From assembly GCA_947561715.1 (NCBI GenBank), contig OX387203.1, positions 18,910,001 through 18,974,000 of the forward strand: a stretch of 64,000 bases of DNA, written 5' to 3'. The notes beneath the pieces were generated by a model, which worked only from the letters and a program-made list of their open reading frames with translations, made no database searches and had not been told where the DNA came from. The stretch comes from Ascidia mentula (taxonomy: Eukaryota > Chordata > Ascidiacea > Phlebobranchia > Ascidiidae). Below are positions 13,101 to 23,900 of this stretch, piece by piece. Positions within the stretch are counted from its first letter, which is position 1, and each line of letters opens with the position of its first letter. The translations under genes were made by a program, and so were the position numbers.

Positions 13101-14350
13101 GTGTCAAACATGCGTTTTCGTTCGCGAATAGAAAACTAAAACACATAGGCCAATTTGGTTTTCACTGCTCGTTTTGTACTGCCATCTAGTATTTGTGTGC
13201 AAAATTTCAAGTTGCTTGATATAAAAATGTTCAAATCACAAGCGGACATCTCCAAAAATTGCTTAATTCCGCCCAACCTTAGCCACCATAGTGTCAAACA
13301 TGCGTTTTCGTTCGCGAATAAAAAACAAAAAGAAATAGGCCAATTTGGTTTTCACTGATTGTTTTGTACTGGTATCTAGTATTTGTGTGCAAAATTTCAA
13401 GTCGCTTGATATAAAAATGTTCAAATCAAAGGCGGACAACTCTCAAAATTGCTTAATTACGCCCAACCGTAACCACCATAGTTTCAAACATGCGTTTTTG
13501 TTCGCGAATAAAAAACTAAAAGACATAGGCCAATTTGGTTTTCACTGCTTGTTTTGTACTGCCATATAGTATTGGTGTGGAAAATTTCAAGTCGCCTCAT
13601 AAAAAAAAAAATCAAATCACAGGCGGACAACTCTCAAAATTACTTAAATCCGCCCATCCTTAGCCACCATAGTGTCAAACATGCGTTTTCGTTCGCGAAT
13701 AAAAAACAAAAAGAAATAGGCCAATTTGGTTCTCAATGCTCGTTTGTACTGGCATCTAGTAATTGTGTGCAAAATTTCAATTCGCTTGATATAAAAATGT
13801 TCAAATCACAGGCGGACAACTCTCAAAATTACTTAATTCCGCCCAAATGTAACCACCATATTGTCAAACACGCGTTTTCGTTCGTGAATGAAAAACTAAA
13901 GGACATAGGCCAATTTGGTTTTCACTGCTTGTTTTCAACTTCCATATAGTATTGGTGTGGAAAATTTCAAGTCGCCTCATAAAAAAAAAAATCAAATCAC
14001 AGGCGGACAACTCTCAAAATTACTTAAATCCGCCCAACCTTAGCCACCATAGTGTCAAACATGCGTTTTCGTTCGTGAATAAAAAATTAAAAGATATACG
14101 CCAATTTGGTTTTCACTGCTTGTTTTGTACTGCCATCTAGTATTTGTGTGGAAAATTTCAAGTCGCCTGATATAAAAATGTTCAAATCACAGGCGGACAA
14201 CTCTCAAAATTACTTGATTCCGTCAACCTTAGCTACCATAGTGTCAAACATGCGTTTTTGTCCGCGAATGAAAAACTAAAAGACATAGGCCAATTTGGTT
14301 TTCACTGCTCGTTTTGTACTGGCATCTAGTATTTGTGTGCAAAATTTCAG
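7180..14350 (+). repeat. 190-bp satellite array, about 38 monomers
   Basis: A 190-bp monomer repeats head to tail. Landmarks in each are TATTTGTGTG, AAATTTCAAGTCGC, GGCGGACAACT, CCACCATAGT, AAACATGCGTTTT and CCAATTTGGTTTTCACTGCT. Some units are 189 bp because of a poly-A length change. In the left half, 7.64-8.2 kb matches 8.97-9.53 kb at an offset of 1,330 bp (seven monomers). The open frames of about 74 codons recurring every 190 bp start at TTG and are fortuitous. Confidence 0.95.
9736..13914 (+). repeat. Six-monomer higher-order repeat, four copies
   Basis: Monomer types recur in a fixed order every 1,139-1,140 bp: copies at 9736-10874, 10875-12014 and 12775-13914 are nearly identical. 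The copy at 12015-12774 is only 760 bp because two monomers are missing; its monomer beginning at 12205 starts like the one at 11065 and ends like the one at 11445, so it is a recombinant monomer. Confidence 0.85.
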
Positions 14351-14359
14351 AATTAAGAA

Positions 14360-15121
14360 ATTAATGTTAATGGCTTATTTCGATTACGTGATTCTTGTAC
14401 TTACATAAGTTTGGTATACACGCTAAAATAACCCCAAAACATTTATAATCCTTACATGTTGTAATCTGCTATAATGGTACTTGTTTCGTAACAATGCAAC
14501 ATATGTTCGGTAACAATGCCACGTGTTCGGTAACAATACCCCATGTTTGGAAACAATGTTTAGTTTTAGGTTTAACGCGCTTATTCAGTGAACGTAAAAG
14601 CAAGTTTTCGCTGGTTTTGCATGAATTTTGTCCAAAAATTTATTGCGGTTGCGTTTATTAGCCATGTAAACAGACAAATTTATTTCAGGTGGGGAACCCA
14701 AACGATGATGCCATTAAGTTTTCAACACTACGTTCACTGTTCAGTTACAAGCTGCTGTTTCATAGTGAATAAAAATACAAATTTCTCCACAAAAAGTTGT
14801 TTGCGTTTTGAAATTTAACGTCTTATACTGGCACGAACATGTTCGAACCACTTTCCAACCAGCATGTACGGCAAAAAATTGACAAATAACTACATGTTTA
14901 CAAGAGAATCGTTGCCGTCCAATCTTCGAAAAAAGATAACTAGTAAGATCAATGTGAATGTTGCAAGATTGGCGATACGTTAATTTATGGACTTTTGTAG
15001 ATAACAATAGTGTTGGTCTCTTCATGTTACTGCATATCGGTAACTTAAAATTTATTCACGCCGAACAGTGGCGTCGCGTGTCGAACACTTAGATTGTCGA
15101 AAAAGGCATAAATCGACACCC
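14360..15121 (+). mobile_element. hAT-like non-autonomous element, copy 1, 5'-truncated
   Basis: About 760 bp related to copies at 37,459-38,110 and 45,857-46,615 (both inverted). Shared blocks include GGTAACAATGCCACGTGTTCGG, split here by mismatches in other copies, GTTTGGAAACAATG, and ATTGCGGTTGCGTTTATT. The right end AAATCGACACCCTG mirrors the hAT-like terminus beginning CAGGGTGTCG. The left end is missing at the junction with the satellite. No transposase frame is present. Confidence 0.65.
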
Positions 15122-15150
15122 TGATCATAAGCAACAACACACAGACTTAC

Positions 15151-15292
15151 ATATGTTTTGTACGCGACCAGAAGCAGATGATCCCAATGACAACAGCAGC
15201 AATAAGAACGGCATCAAGTGCCAAAGAGGATATGTTCATGATTGAAGGGTCGTGATTGTAAAGGATTGCAACTGACGAACCTGTGAGAATTG
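15151..15292 (-). pseudogene. Orphan membrane exon of the type I receptor (copy A)
   Basis: A 142-nt exon with an AACAG acceptor and a GTAAGT donor encodes 46 residues: an extracellular part followed by the membrane segment AVLIAAVVIGIICFW and the basic stop-transfer residues RTK. It is the duplicate of 49,628-49,769, with the same length and phases. Downstream exons seen in copy B are absent: the hAT-like element ends at 15121, only 30 bp away, followed by satellite. Upstream, similarity to B stops near 15339, before the Thr-rich exon. The open frame is intact but its partners are gone, so this is a remnant unless exons lie outside the window. Confidence 0.7.
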
Positions 15293-15339
15293 CTGTTCAA
15301 GGCAAACAAAAGCATTTGTTCGGGAAAGTGAAATTACTC

Positions 15340-17674
15340 TTTCTTAAGTGTTACGTTTACGTGTTCACGTAACATGGACATTGGACATTTACACATATCA
15401 TGAACATTGGTCACAAATAGCCAAATTACGTCATTTAAGTTCGGGACCTCTCAAATTCTGATTGTACCTCGGTAAAATAGGATGTGCATTCGTTGGTGAC
15501 CTCATATCTTGATTAATGGTAGAATTGTGCATTTGCAAACATCCCACGCTATTCTCACGCGATGTTCGTTGTTTTGTTTGATGAACATGTGGCCATTAAC
15601 TGACCAGTCTTTGTGCTCGCACGCGATCTCTTTTGCTGACCTTCAGTCTTTAGCAAAATAGTCACCATAATGTGGAAGTCTTCGCCTGGTTTTACGGGCA
15701 AGTTATTCATGAGACAGCAAGCTGAACGGGTGAGAATTAAATTGCTCGCAACAGTGGCGTAACCGCAGCTCACTCCAATCATAATTGGTTCCAAGACAAG
15801 CATGGGAACGTATTTTTGATTTAAAACCATTCAAATAGTTACTGACTGTGCTTTTCAAAGCGCAATATATTTGCCTTTATTAGAAAGCTGACTGAATTAA
15901 CATGTTGCAAAACGTTTTCATGTTTCTGTTATGATGAGACATAAGAGTTTATATTTATCATCTTGCTGCAATACAGAAGTAATGCCATGCGCTCGCATAG
16001 CAAGGCAGGATCGCCCCACTACGCAGGCCCTTTATATTTGGCGATCACAGCTCTAATATTCTTGGCGATCACAGCTCTTGCTGTAATATTTACGTTTTGT
16101 TGTTACATTTGTTACTATTCCACATAAACATTACGCCAAGAGATATTAACATTAATTGCTCAAAAATATTTTCAATGTTCGTCACAAAAATGTCTGACCA
16201 CAAAGAATGGACGCAGCCAGACACATTGGCTACCTGAACTACACATAGTTTCATTAAAAGGATTCCGCAGGTTAAACATTAGGTCTTAAACTCGCTGTTT
16301 TTGTTCTTTATAAGAGATATTGTAGATTATATTGTTATTTTTCACCACAACTGGTCCCAATAAGTTGTGGATTCCGATCCGGAAAAATTCTTTGGCGCCA
16401 ATTTCGGCGGTTATCTTGGCCAACAATTTCAATCAGGATATAGGTTGAGTTTTTAATAGATTTTAACAAGCTCATCAATTCCACAACGGAATTCAATCAA
16501 ATTTTATTTCTGCACAAAATGAACTGAACGCGTATAAACAATAATAATGCAAAACAAAATGGAATGAGGACCGATAACATGATGAGGGAATCGAGTTGAT
16601 ATTCATTCCTTCCTTACCCTGAGGAAGCCATGTTGGATAACAGACGAAACGTCGGTCAATAAAGTAACGTTTTTATTGTGTCGGAGGAACAGATATTAAA
16701 TTTGACAAAACGATTGCAATATGTCTGTGAAAGTTTAAATATTTTTTAACGAAAACATTTTGAAGGGATAAAACTAACCGCTAGTTTGTTCCAAACGGTA
16801 GTTGATGGCAAGAAGAATTAACTTCAAACAAAAAATCTTGTTGCTGCACGTTTGATGCCACGTTACGATAAACGCAATTCTTATTGGTGTTTACACTGAC
16901 AGTTTGTCCTGCCAAGAATTTTACAACATCTTTTTTGCATTAAATCATACTTATCCATGTTATCCATGATACACAGGTTTATGTACAAGCCATGTGAGAG
17001 GAGGGTTTTAGGGGGTGTTTTTAACTTTTTTCGGTGAAGTGTTGTAGTTGGCAGAATATATTTCCCTCTACCGATAGTTTGTATTGGTTTCATGGAACAT
17101 TTCTAAAATCAAAATATCATATTTACGAGTAAACGATCACCCAGCAACACGATAAGTTTATGTCCGTCGTTAAACACACTGATTTCATCCCCATTATGTT
17201 CCAACTTCATCATATTTCATCTCATACGATGGTTGGTACTTTGCACGCCACAAATGCACTCAAATGTTTCTCCAATTCGATAGAAAGCAAAATAAAGTGG
17301 GGAAGTCACTGGAAGCAAGGGGAATCCCCGCATCATTTTAATGTCCAAAATGATTCTACCCAAGTTGATGTCAAGCGTTCCAACACTCACACATAATAAG
17401 AGTGTTTATGTGTTGGATGACGAGTCGGACCAACTCATCACGTGAGTCATACCATGCTACATAAAATGATTACTCAAAAATACAACTAAAAATGACCGGG
17501 CATTAATAGAGACAAGGAAACCAAAAATGTAATTTGAAATATCAATTTTGTGTTGGAATTACTCTGCAATCACAAATAGAATTCTACACATGGAAGATAA
17601 GCGTATGGAGTCGGTTCTGTCAATTCGATGTCAGAAAAAAGCACTTCATATTTTGCACAAAACCAAACCCAAGG
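15340..17674. other. Intergenic part of duplicated segment A
   Basis: From about 15.63 kb this stretch matches 50.66-52.68 kb. The minus-strand frame at 15,555-15,830 and its partner at 50,664-50,858 stay open over about 55 codons (both contain VPMLVLEPIMIG and NNLPVKPGEDFHIM), so a conserved exon is possible; no family is recognised. About 16.31-16.58 kb is present only in A. At 16.61-16.69 kb there is a short block shared with B containing ACGAAACGTCGGTCAATAAA, which looks like dispersed-repeat sequence. Confidence 0.4.
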
Positions 17675-17680
17675 TTTATT
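17675..17680 (-). terminator. Poly(A) signal overlapping the stop codon of receptor gene A
   Basis: AATAAA on the minus strand begins with the last base of the TGA stop codon (17,680-17,682). A 3' untranslated region of only some tens of bases is implied. Confidence 0.6.
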
Positions 17681-17999
17681 CACAGAGCAGTTTCTGCTTC
17701 AACCACATGTAAGTTTTGTCGGTTAGCAACCACAACCACAATTTCCTGTCGCTCTTCCTGTGGTTGAGGTCTGAAAACGGCCTGTAGGACATCCCGGACT
17801 CTATCATAAAGCAGTTTCGGTGCGTTGGAGTAGATGAGGGGATTTAGAGAGCTGTTGATGGGGAGTAGGATGATTGCTGACACAGCGTACATCACTGGAG
17901 GCATAGGGACTCCACCGAAGTTTACAAATGCCATGATGGAAATTGGAACCCAGCAGAGAAAATCGGTAATTATCAGTCGGAGGATTTTCTTTTGCATTT
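17680..17999 (-). CDS. Receptor A exon 14: TM6, TM7 and C-tail
   Basis: Acceptor CGGCAG at 18,000-18,005. Encodes MQKKILRLIITDFLCWVP (TM6), the short third outer loop, TM7 ending NPLIY and a tail of about 50 residues with acidic and Gln-rich stretches, ending in TGA at 17,680. Confidence 0.9.
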
Positions 18000-20900
18000 C
18001 TGCCGAAACTAACAGCATTAATGGAATAATATGTTTGCAAATTCAAATGCGGTTACCTTTGTTTTGTCTTGCCGCCCTGCCATCTCTTGGTCTCTCGTTC
18101 ACTTGCCTGGCACTGGCAGTTGTTTTCTTGTATATCCAAAAATACGTAATTGCCACGAACATGAAGGCCAGGAAGTTAAGAGTAATGATGGCGATTGAAT
18201 ATCCCCATGCCTTGTCGTTGGTCGTTACATACAGTTTGCTAATGCAAACACTGCTGCTGCTGTAATATCTACACATAGATAATTTTGAGGTGATAAAATT
18301 GACGATTTTGCGAGTATAAAAACGAACCCCAAATATCCAGAAATATCAAATAGCTCAGTGTAATTGTAATCCTCAAGAATATCCATAAAATCCATCCAGG
18401 AATTAGCATCATTCACTCGCATGATGGTAGTGTTGAGTACTTGGGAATCGTTGCTTGTGAAGTTGTGTTGGAAAGTTACAAATCGATCCAAGAAGTTATT
18501 CATGTCTGGAAACGCAGCGCCAGTGTCATTCGAAACTGGTTTCACCACCAACATCTACGACAAAATCTTACTAGAAAAGTCGACTGCAACATTGTCAAAA
18601 AACGGATTCTCATTCATCCAAGCTTTGGTTTCAAACAAATGTTGAAGTTGAGTTGTGAGTGGAATAAAAGCAATTGTAAACGAGAATGCCCAGGATAGGA
18701 TAATGGAAAAGATGACAGTTTTCAATTCCGGTTTCAAGGATGCATCGAGTGGCTGAAACAAAAGAGAACATTCACGTGTTTTCATTAAAAACAATCAGTT
18801 TGCAAGCTTAGTGGTTATTTCAAATCGAGGGATAAGGAACATAGTTGTCAGTTCTAATTCTGTCGGACTGAATATTGCTCCTTCTTGCTCTACTCTGTAG
18901 TTCCCAAATTGGGCAAAACTGTGTCATTTTAACAATATTCGTTTTAATTTCGTTTCTCATGTCAGGCTTAGATTCTAGCGATATCTGTAAGAGTGATAAT
19001 AAATAGCTTTCCGAAGATGAAAGATTTCCAGAGAAAAAGTTGTCATAAAATTTTGGAAAGAGCAGTCAACGCTTCAACGAAGTTGGCAATAGCTGACTTA
19101 ACCAAATACAATTGTTTCACTTACGTTTTTCACAGCATACAGTCGGAATATGGTCAACAGAACCATTGTAAACACCGATGTTTCGCTTGAAAGCAAAACC
19201 AATAAACCCATTGTGGTGCAACTTCCGCTTGATCTCCAAATAAGGTCATGGGCACAATAATTTCCGGAGTATCTGACACCAGCGGCTCCCAGCATGATCA
19301 GATAAACTCCCATGAGTAGATCGGAAACGGATAGATTCAAAACGAGTAGATGGTTTGTGCGAAATGCAGCAGATTGTGATTCTGTCGTCGCTAACGTTTT
19401 ACCTTCCATCACCATGACAACCTTAAAACAAATTAAAGGAATATAACACGTGTTCTTATTGTGCAACCAAGACTAAACAAACTTAGTTTAATTTACCAAA
19501 TTTCCGGCAATGGCGAGCATCCCCATTATCCACACAATGGCTCGTAGAAATGGATTTGCAATTAACTCGTATCGTGATGAAAATATGTTTTCGTTGATCA
19601 CTTTTGTATTTGTTGGGCACTCGTCTGACCAATCAGAGCATTCGCCGACTCCATTGAATTTCTATATGGAGTAAATTAAAGAAAACTTTGTAGTTAAGTT
19701 GGTCATATTGGCGTCTGTAAACAGCACAATGCGAAATTAATGTTTTGTATGTAATTGGTGAACAACGGAACTATGGAAATTGGATAAAAAATGTGTACTG
19801 CAATATACATGTGTAGTTTTGTGTACGTGGAAGGCGTGTGACGCGCTAATTGGCCAGAAATCTGGCGACAAAAATTAAAAGTAATTGGTAAACTGGCAGT
19901 TCTCATCTGGTGGCAAACGTTGAGGTGTGCTTGTGTGGTTAAGTGCAAAGAACATGATTTGTGCAGTGGGTCGCACTTTATTTTTTGATATTCGTCCTTT
20001 TTACATTGGGCGCGTTTAAAGTTTCTTTCATATTGACGTCATTTTATTTAATTATGAAAGAAGCCGTCTCTGTAGTTCGACTCCCAACTTTTGTTTTGAT
20101 GGTGAGCCGTCAGTGCAGGGTGAACTGAGCGTTTACCATAGTTGGGGTTGGGAAATTAAGCGCTAAAAAACGGAGAAAAGGTCTTTCTTAATGGGTCCTA
20201 AAACTTCCATACCCGCCCTCCCAATAAGTTTAGTCCGAATTCGGGTTCGCTGAATTAATTTCGGTCACAATAATAACATGCACGGAATCAAAACATCTTT
20301 GCCATTTGACACAAAACTTAAATATTGTTCACATGTGTTTACCTTCTCTTTCTTAACGAACAATGGATCTTCGTTTTCGCAATAAAACCTCCCGTCCTCT
20401 GTGCAATTTATTTCGTCACTTTGATCATCGCAGTTAATTGTGAGGTCACAAACATCCGATTCGTTGACAGAAATCTATCACAAGAATTTAGAGAATACTT
20501 AAACCGTCTTTGTGGTTAACTGTGTTCGAAAGATTGTACAAAGGGCATTATGACAAACAATACTGAACAACAGACACCGATACCTATTTGTCTTTTATAT
20601 TTAAAATACAGCTTTGAAGTGATTTTACTCTAACTCTTGCAATAAGCTGTCATTAATTTTTTGTGGTTTTGTTTACAAGAAATAACTTTACTTTGGCTCC
20701 GTTTAACGTTGGACAGTAGAATCTTCCTTCCTTTGTGCAGTTTTGTTCTGGATATTCGTCACTTTCATCCTTGCAATCGATGAAACCGTCGCATACTTTG
20801 GACATAGGAATATTGAGAAGTCCGTCTTTTGTATCGCAGTGTTTCCGATGTTTGCAAAGTTGAGGATCTTCATCGTGGGCGGAGAATCGATATATGTCAA

Positions 20901-23900
20901 GATTGTAGATCTTATCACCACAATCCCGCCTCCCATCGCACAGTTGTTTGTTGTCGAGCCAACTCCACCCCCACGGCCCATACTATGTAAAACACATCAC
21001 GTGGTTTCTGGCATGTTTTTGAGCGAACAATTTGTTGCTCATGTTGGAAGGAATATTTTTGTTATGATTTTGAATGAATCTTTTATTAGTTATTGTAACG
21101 CTTGTCAGGATTTCGTGGCAGTTCAATGAGGTTTTATCATTAGTAAGTTTTGAAACAGATTTCTCTGCCACAAATCCGTAAATCCAGAGGCGACAATTCA
21201 GCAGTGACCTTAAACTTTTTGCTTGTGTGGCGTAAAAGACACATGACTCACAGCACTAATTCTTGTTTTTTTTCTTTTTTTGTTCACCTGCGTTGTTTAT
21301 TTAAATCGCTGATCATTACATATATGCGCAGATCACATCGCACTTTTGTTTATGTTTCCATCTTTTCTCACACTTTATTTTCACACTTTATTCGTTTTTC
21401 TATGTTTGCCACGTCGTCCCGTAACGCCCCATTAATTTCATGAAAAACCGTAGATTGGTTAATTTACAATTTGGTTTTTACTGAGTATATGCACGTTTTA
21501 CCGTCATTTTAGCCTGTTCATTAAAGAAAAGCCCATTTAGCGAGAGAGACTTTAGCTTCCATATTTAGCCATTAATTTCATGAAAAACCGTTGATTGGTT
21601 AATTTAACGGTGCGAGGAGGTGCTTTGAGTACGATCGAGTTAGTTTCGAAATGGGCGTGGTGCTGTACTGAGAGTGAGTGTGGAAAAACGAAAAGAGTAT
21701 CGATGGTATTGGTTTTTACTGAGTATATGCACGTTTTACCGTCGTTTTAGCCTGTTCATTGAAGAGAAGCCCATTTAACGAAGTTTATCGAACCAGCGTG
21801 AGAGACTTTGGATTCAGTGGTGATCCGTTACTGCAGGGTCCGGGCCGAGGTAGGAAATAAATCCGTGACAACTTGCAAACTCAATTTGTCAGGTAACAGT
21901 GCCCATGTGGGACATAAAAACGTCCAACAAAACACTAACAGCAACAAACGTCATGATAGCAAAGTTGTTCGAGATTTTTATACCTGGAAATGTGATCACT
22001 ATGTGATTGTCATGCATTACAAGATGTTTATTTCTCAAAAGTTTGGCTAAAGTTTTACATCAACCTGGTAAAAAACAAAGAAAATAGCAACATAAGCTTG
22101 ACGAACAAATACAATTTGTGACGAAAGCTAGAATTAAATCTTAAACGTTTGGAATGTGACAACGAAATTGACTTTTCACGCGACTTCTCTTTCAAACTCT
22201 CGCCGTGGTCGCAGTATTTTAAGTACCCACATAAGTCTGCCTCTTATTTTTGTGGCAATTGTTAAACATGTAGGTATCACAAATCAGTACTATATGCCGT
22301 TTGGTGCAACCCAAATACCACATAAATTCCACGCATGTCAACTTTGCACAATAATTGTCTGTGGAAACTCGGTACAAGCACGAGTTCTAACTGTTAACGA
22401 CCTTGAAGGTATTTCTTTAGTAAAGTAATAGGATTTTGTAAATAATTATTATCACGTATTGAAGTCTTGTTCGAATTTTTGCAAAATAAAACTTTGGAAT
22501 TATTTTTTCAATGTTTCAGATAAGCAATCTTGCATGCGAAGCTAGTTTTACTCCCCACTACATCTCATAGTTGGTTTTGAGCAATGGGATTGAATTCCAA
22601 ACTCTGAGGTTTTGAGATTAAGGTACATTACAAACAACAAAGAGAGCGAACAATTTTCCATGATGATACGGAATTTGGTTGTAAATATGTAAGATGTTTT
22701 AACTCGCGATAAAAGTATTCAAACTTATAACTCGCTTCATGTCTCTGATTGTTGGTTTGTTCCACTGTAGTTCAGAAAACTACAAGAACCAAACCATGAA
22801 GGTAAAAAATATTCATTGCGTTCGACTGCGTAAACATTGTTGCAAACGTTTGTTTAAACTGGAGATTGTCCAGCAAGTGAGTAAGTACAATGTGTTGGTA
22901 AGAACCTACAAATGTACGTAAACAACTAAACCATTTTCATTAAGTCTGGTGAACTGACTTCCTACTAAAAGGAAGTTATGTATTCTCACTTACCATACAA
23001 TACCACTCCCCCTGTATGTAGTTGGTTGTTGTTGTTGTTGAGCAGTCGTTCTTCACTTCCTCTTCAGCACTGAAAATATTTGAATGTTTCGCGTTTATTT
23101 TATAATTAAAAATTCAAATTGAATGCAGATGATATTTACTTGCGACCTCTGTAGTAATTAAACAAACGTCTTCAAAACCCATACATGGGAATACAGCTCA
23201 GAACTGACCTAAAATTACGAAAAGAAGTTTATCCTCCAAACACCTGCTGCACTCCACTGAAGCAAAAATGCCTCACACTGGATTTGTTCTCTTGTGATAA
23301 CATTAATAGTATGCCAAGAAATATAAACAATAACAAACATTCGCTTTATCCTAATTGGTTTTGAAACACGGTAGCTGAAGAACACAAACATATTGAAACC
23401 ACTTTAACCCAACAAATAAAACTGGCAACTTGGTACAAAGCAAATTTCCCATGCTTGGTTGTCCATTATTGAAACACTGTTACGTCACAAAGGTTGGTGA
23501 CATGTAGTGCCTAGATATGCGATGACTTGCATTTAAAGTCTTTTTCGACTACAATACTTTGTAATCAAGGCCCAAAACATCTTTATGATGTCATAACAGT
23601 AAAGGCCCGTTTACACTACAGACGATTCCGTGTTTGTTTTATTATGCGCGCGTGCTGAGTTGTGCTGGGATGGGATGTGCCGGTCTGTGCTAGGATGTGC
23701 TCGCTTTTGCTCGATGAGCATAAATTCGGGCACAGTTGGGAACTGCAACGTTTATGCTGTGACGTAATGAGAATGACTTGCAGTTTTGTACCGCCCAGGT
23801 AAATATCACAGTTCTTGGAACGACACAGGAAAATCGCTCGTAAGATGCAATTATCGATATCGTGGTCTCACGCGAACGCATAATTCAAGTGTGTATAAAT

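Noticed and set aside
7646-14140. About 30 overlapping open frames of 67-137 codons, one per 190-bp monomer
   Set aside because: They begin at TTG codons, follow the repeat period and have no protein features; identical monomers simply repeat the same chance frame.
18043-18045. In-frame TGA in the third inner loop, taken first as proof that gene A is a pseudogene
   Set aside because: It lies inside a GT/AG-bounded, phase-consistent 57-bp intron; all 14 exons of A are open.
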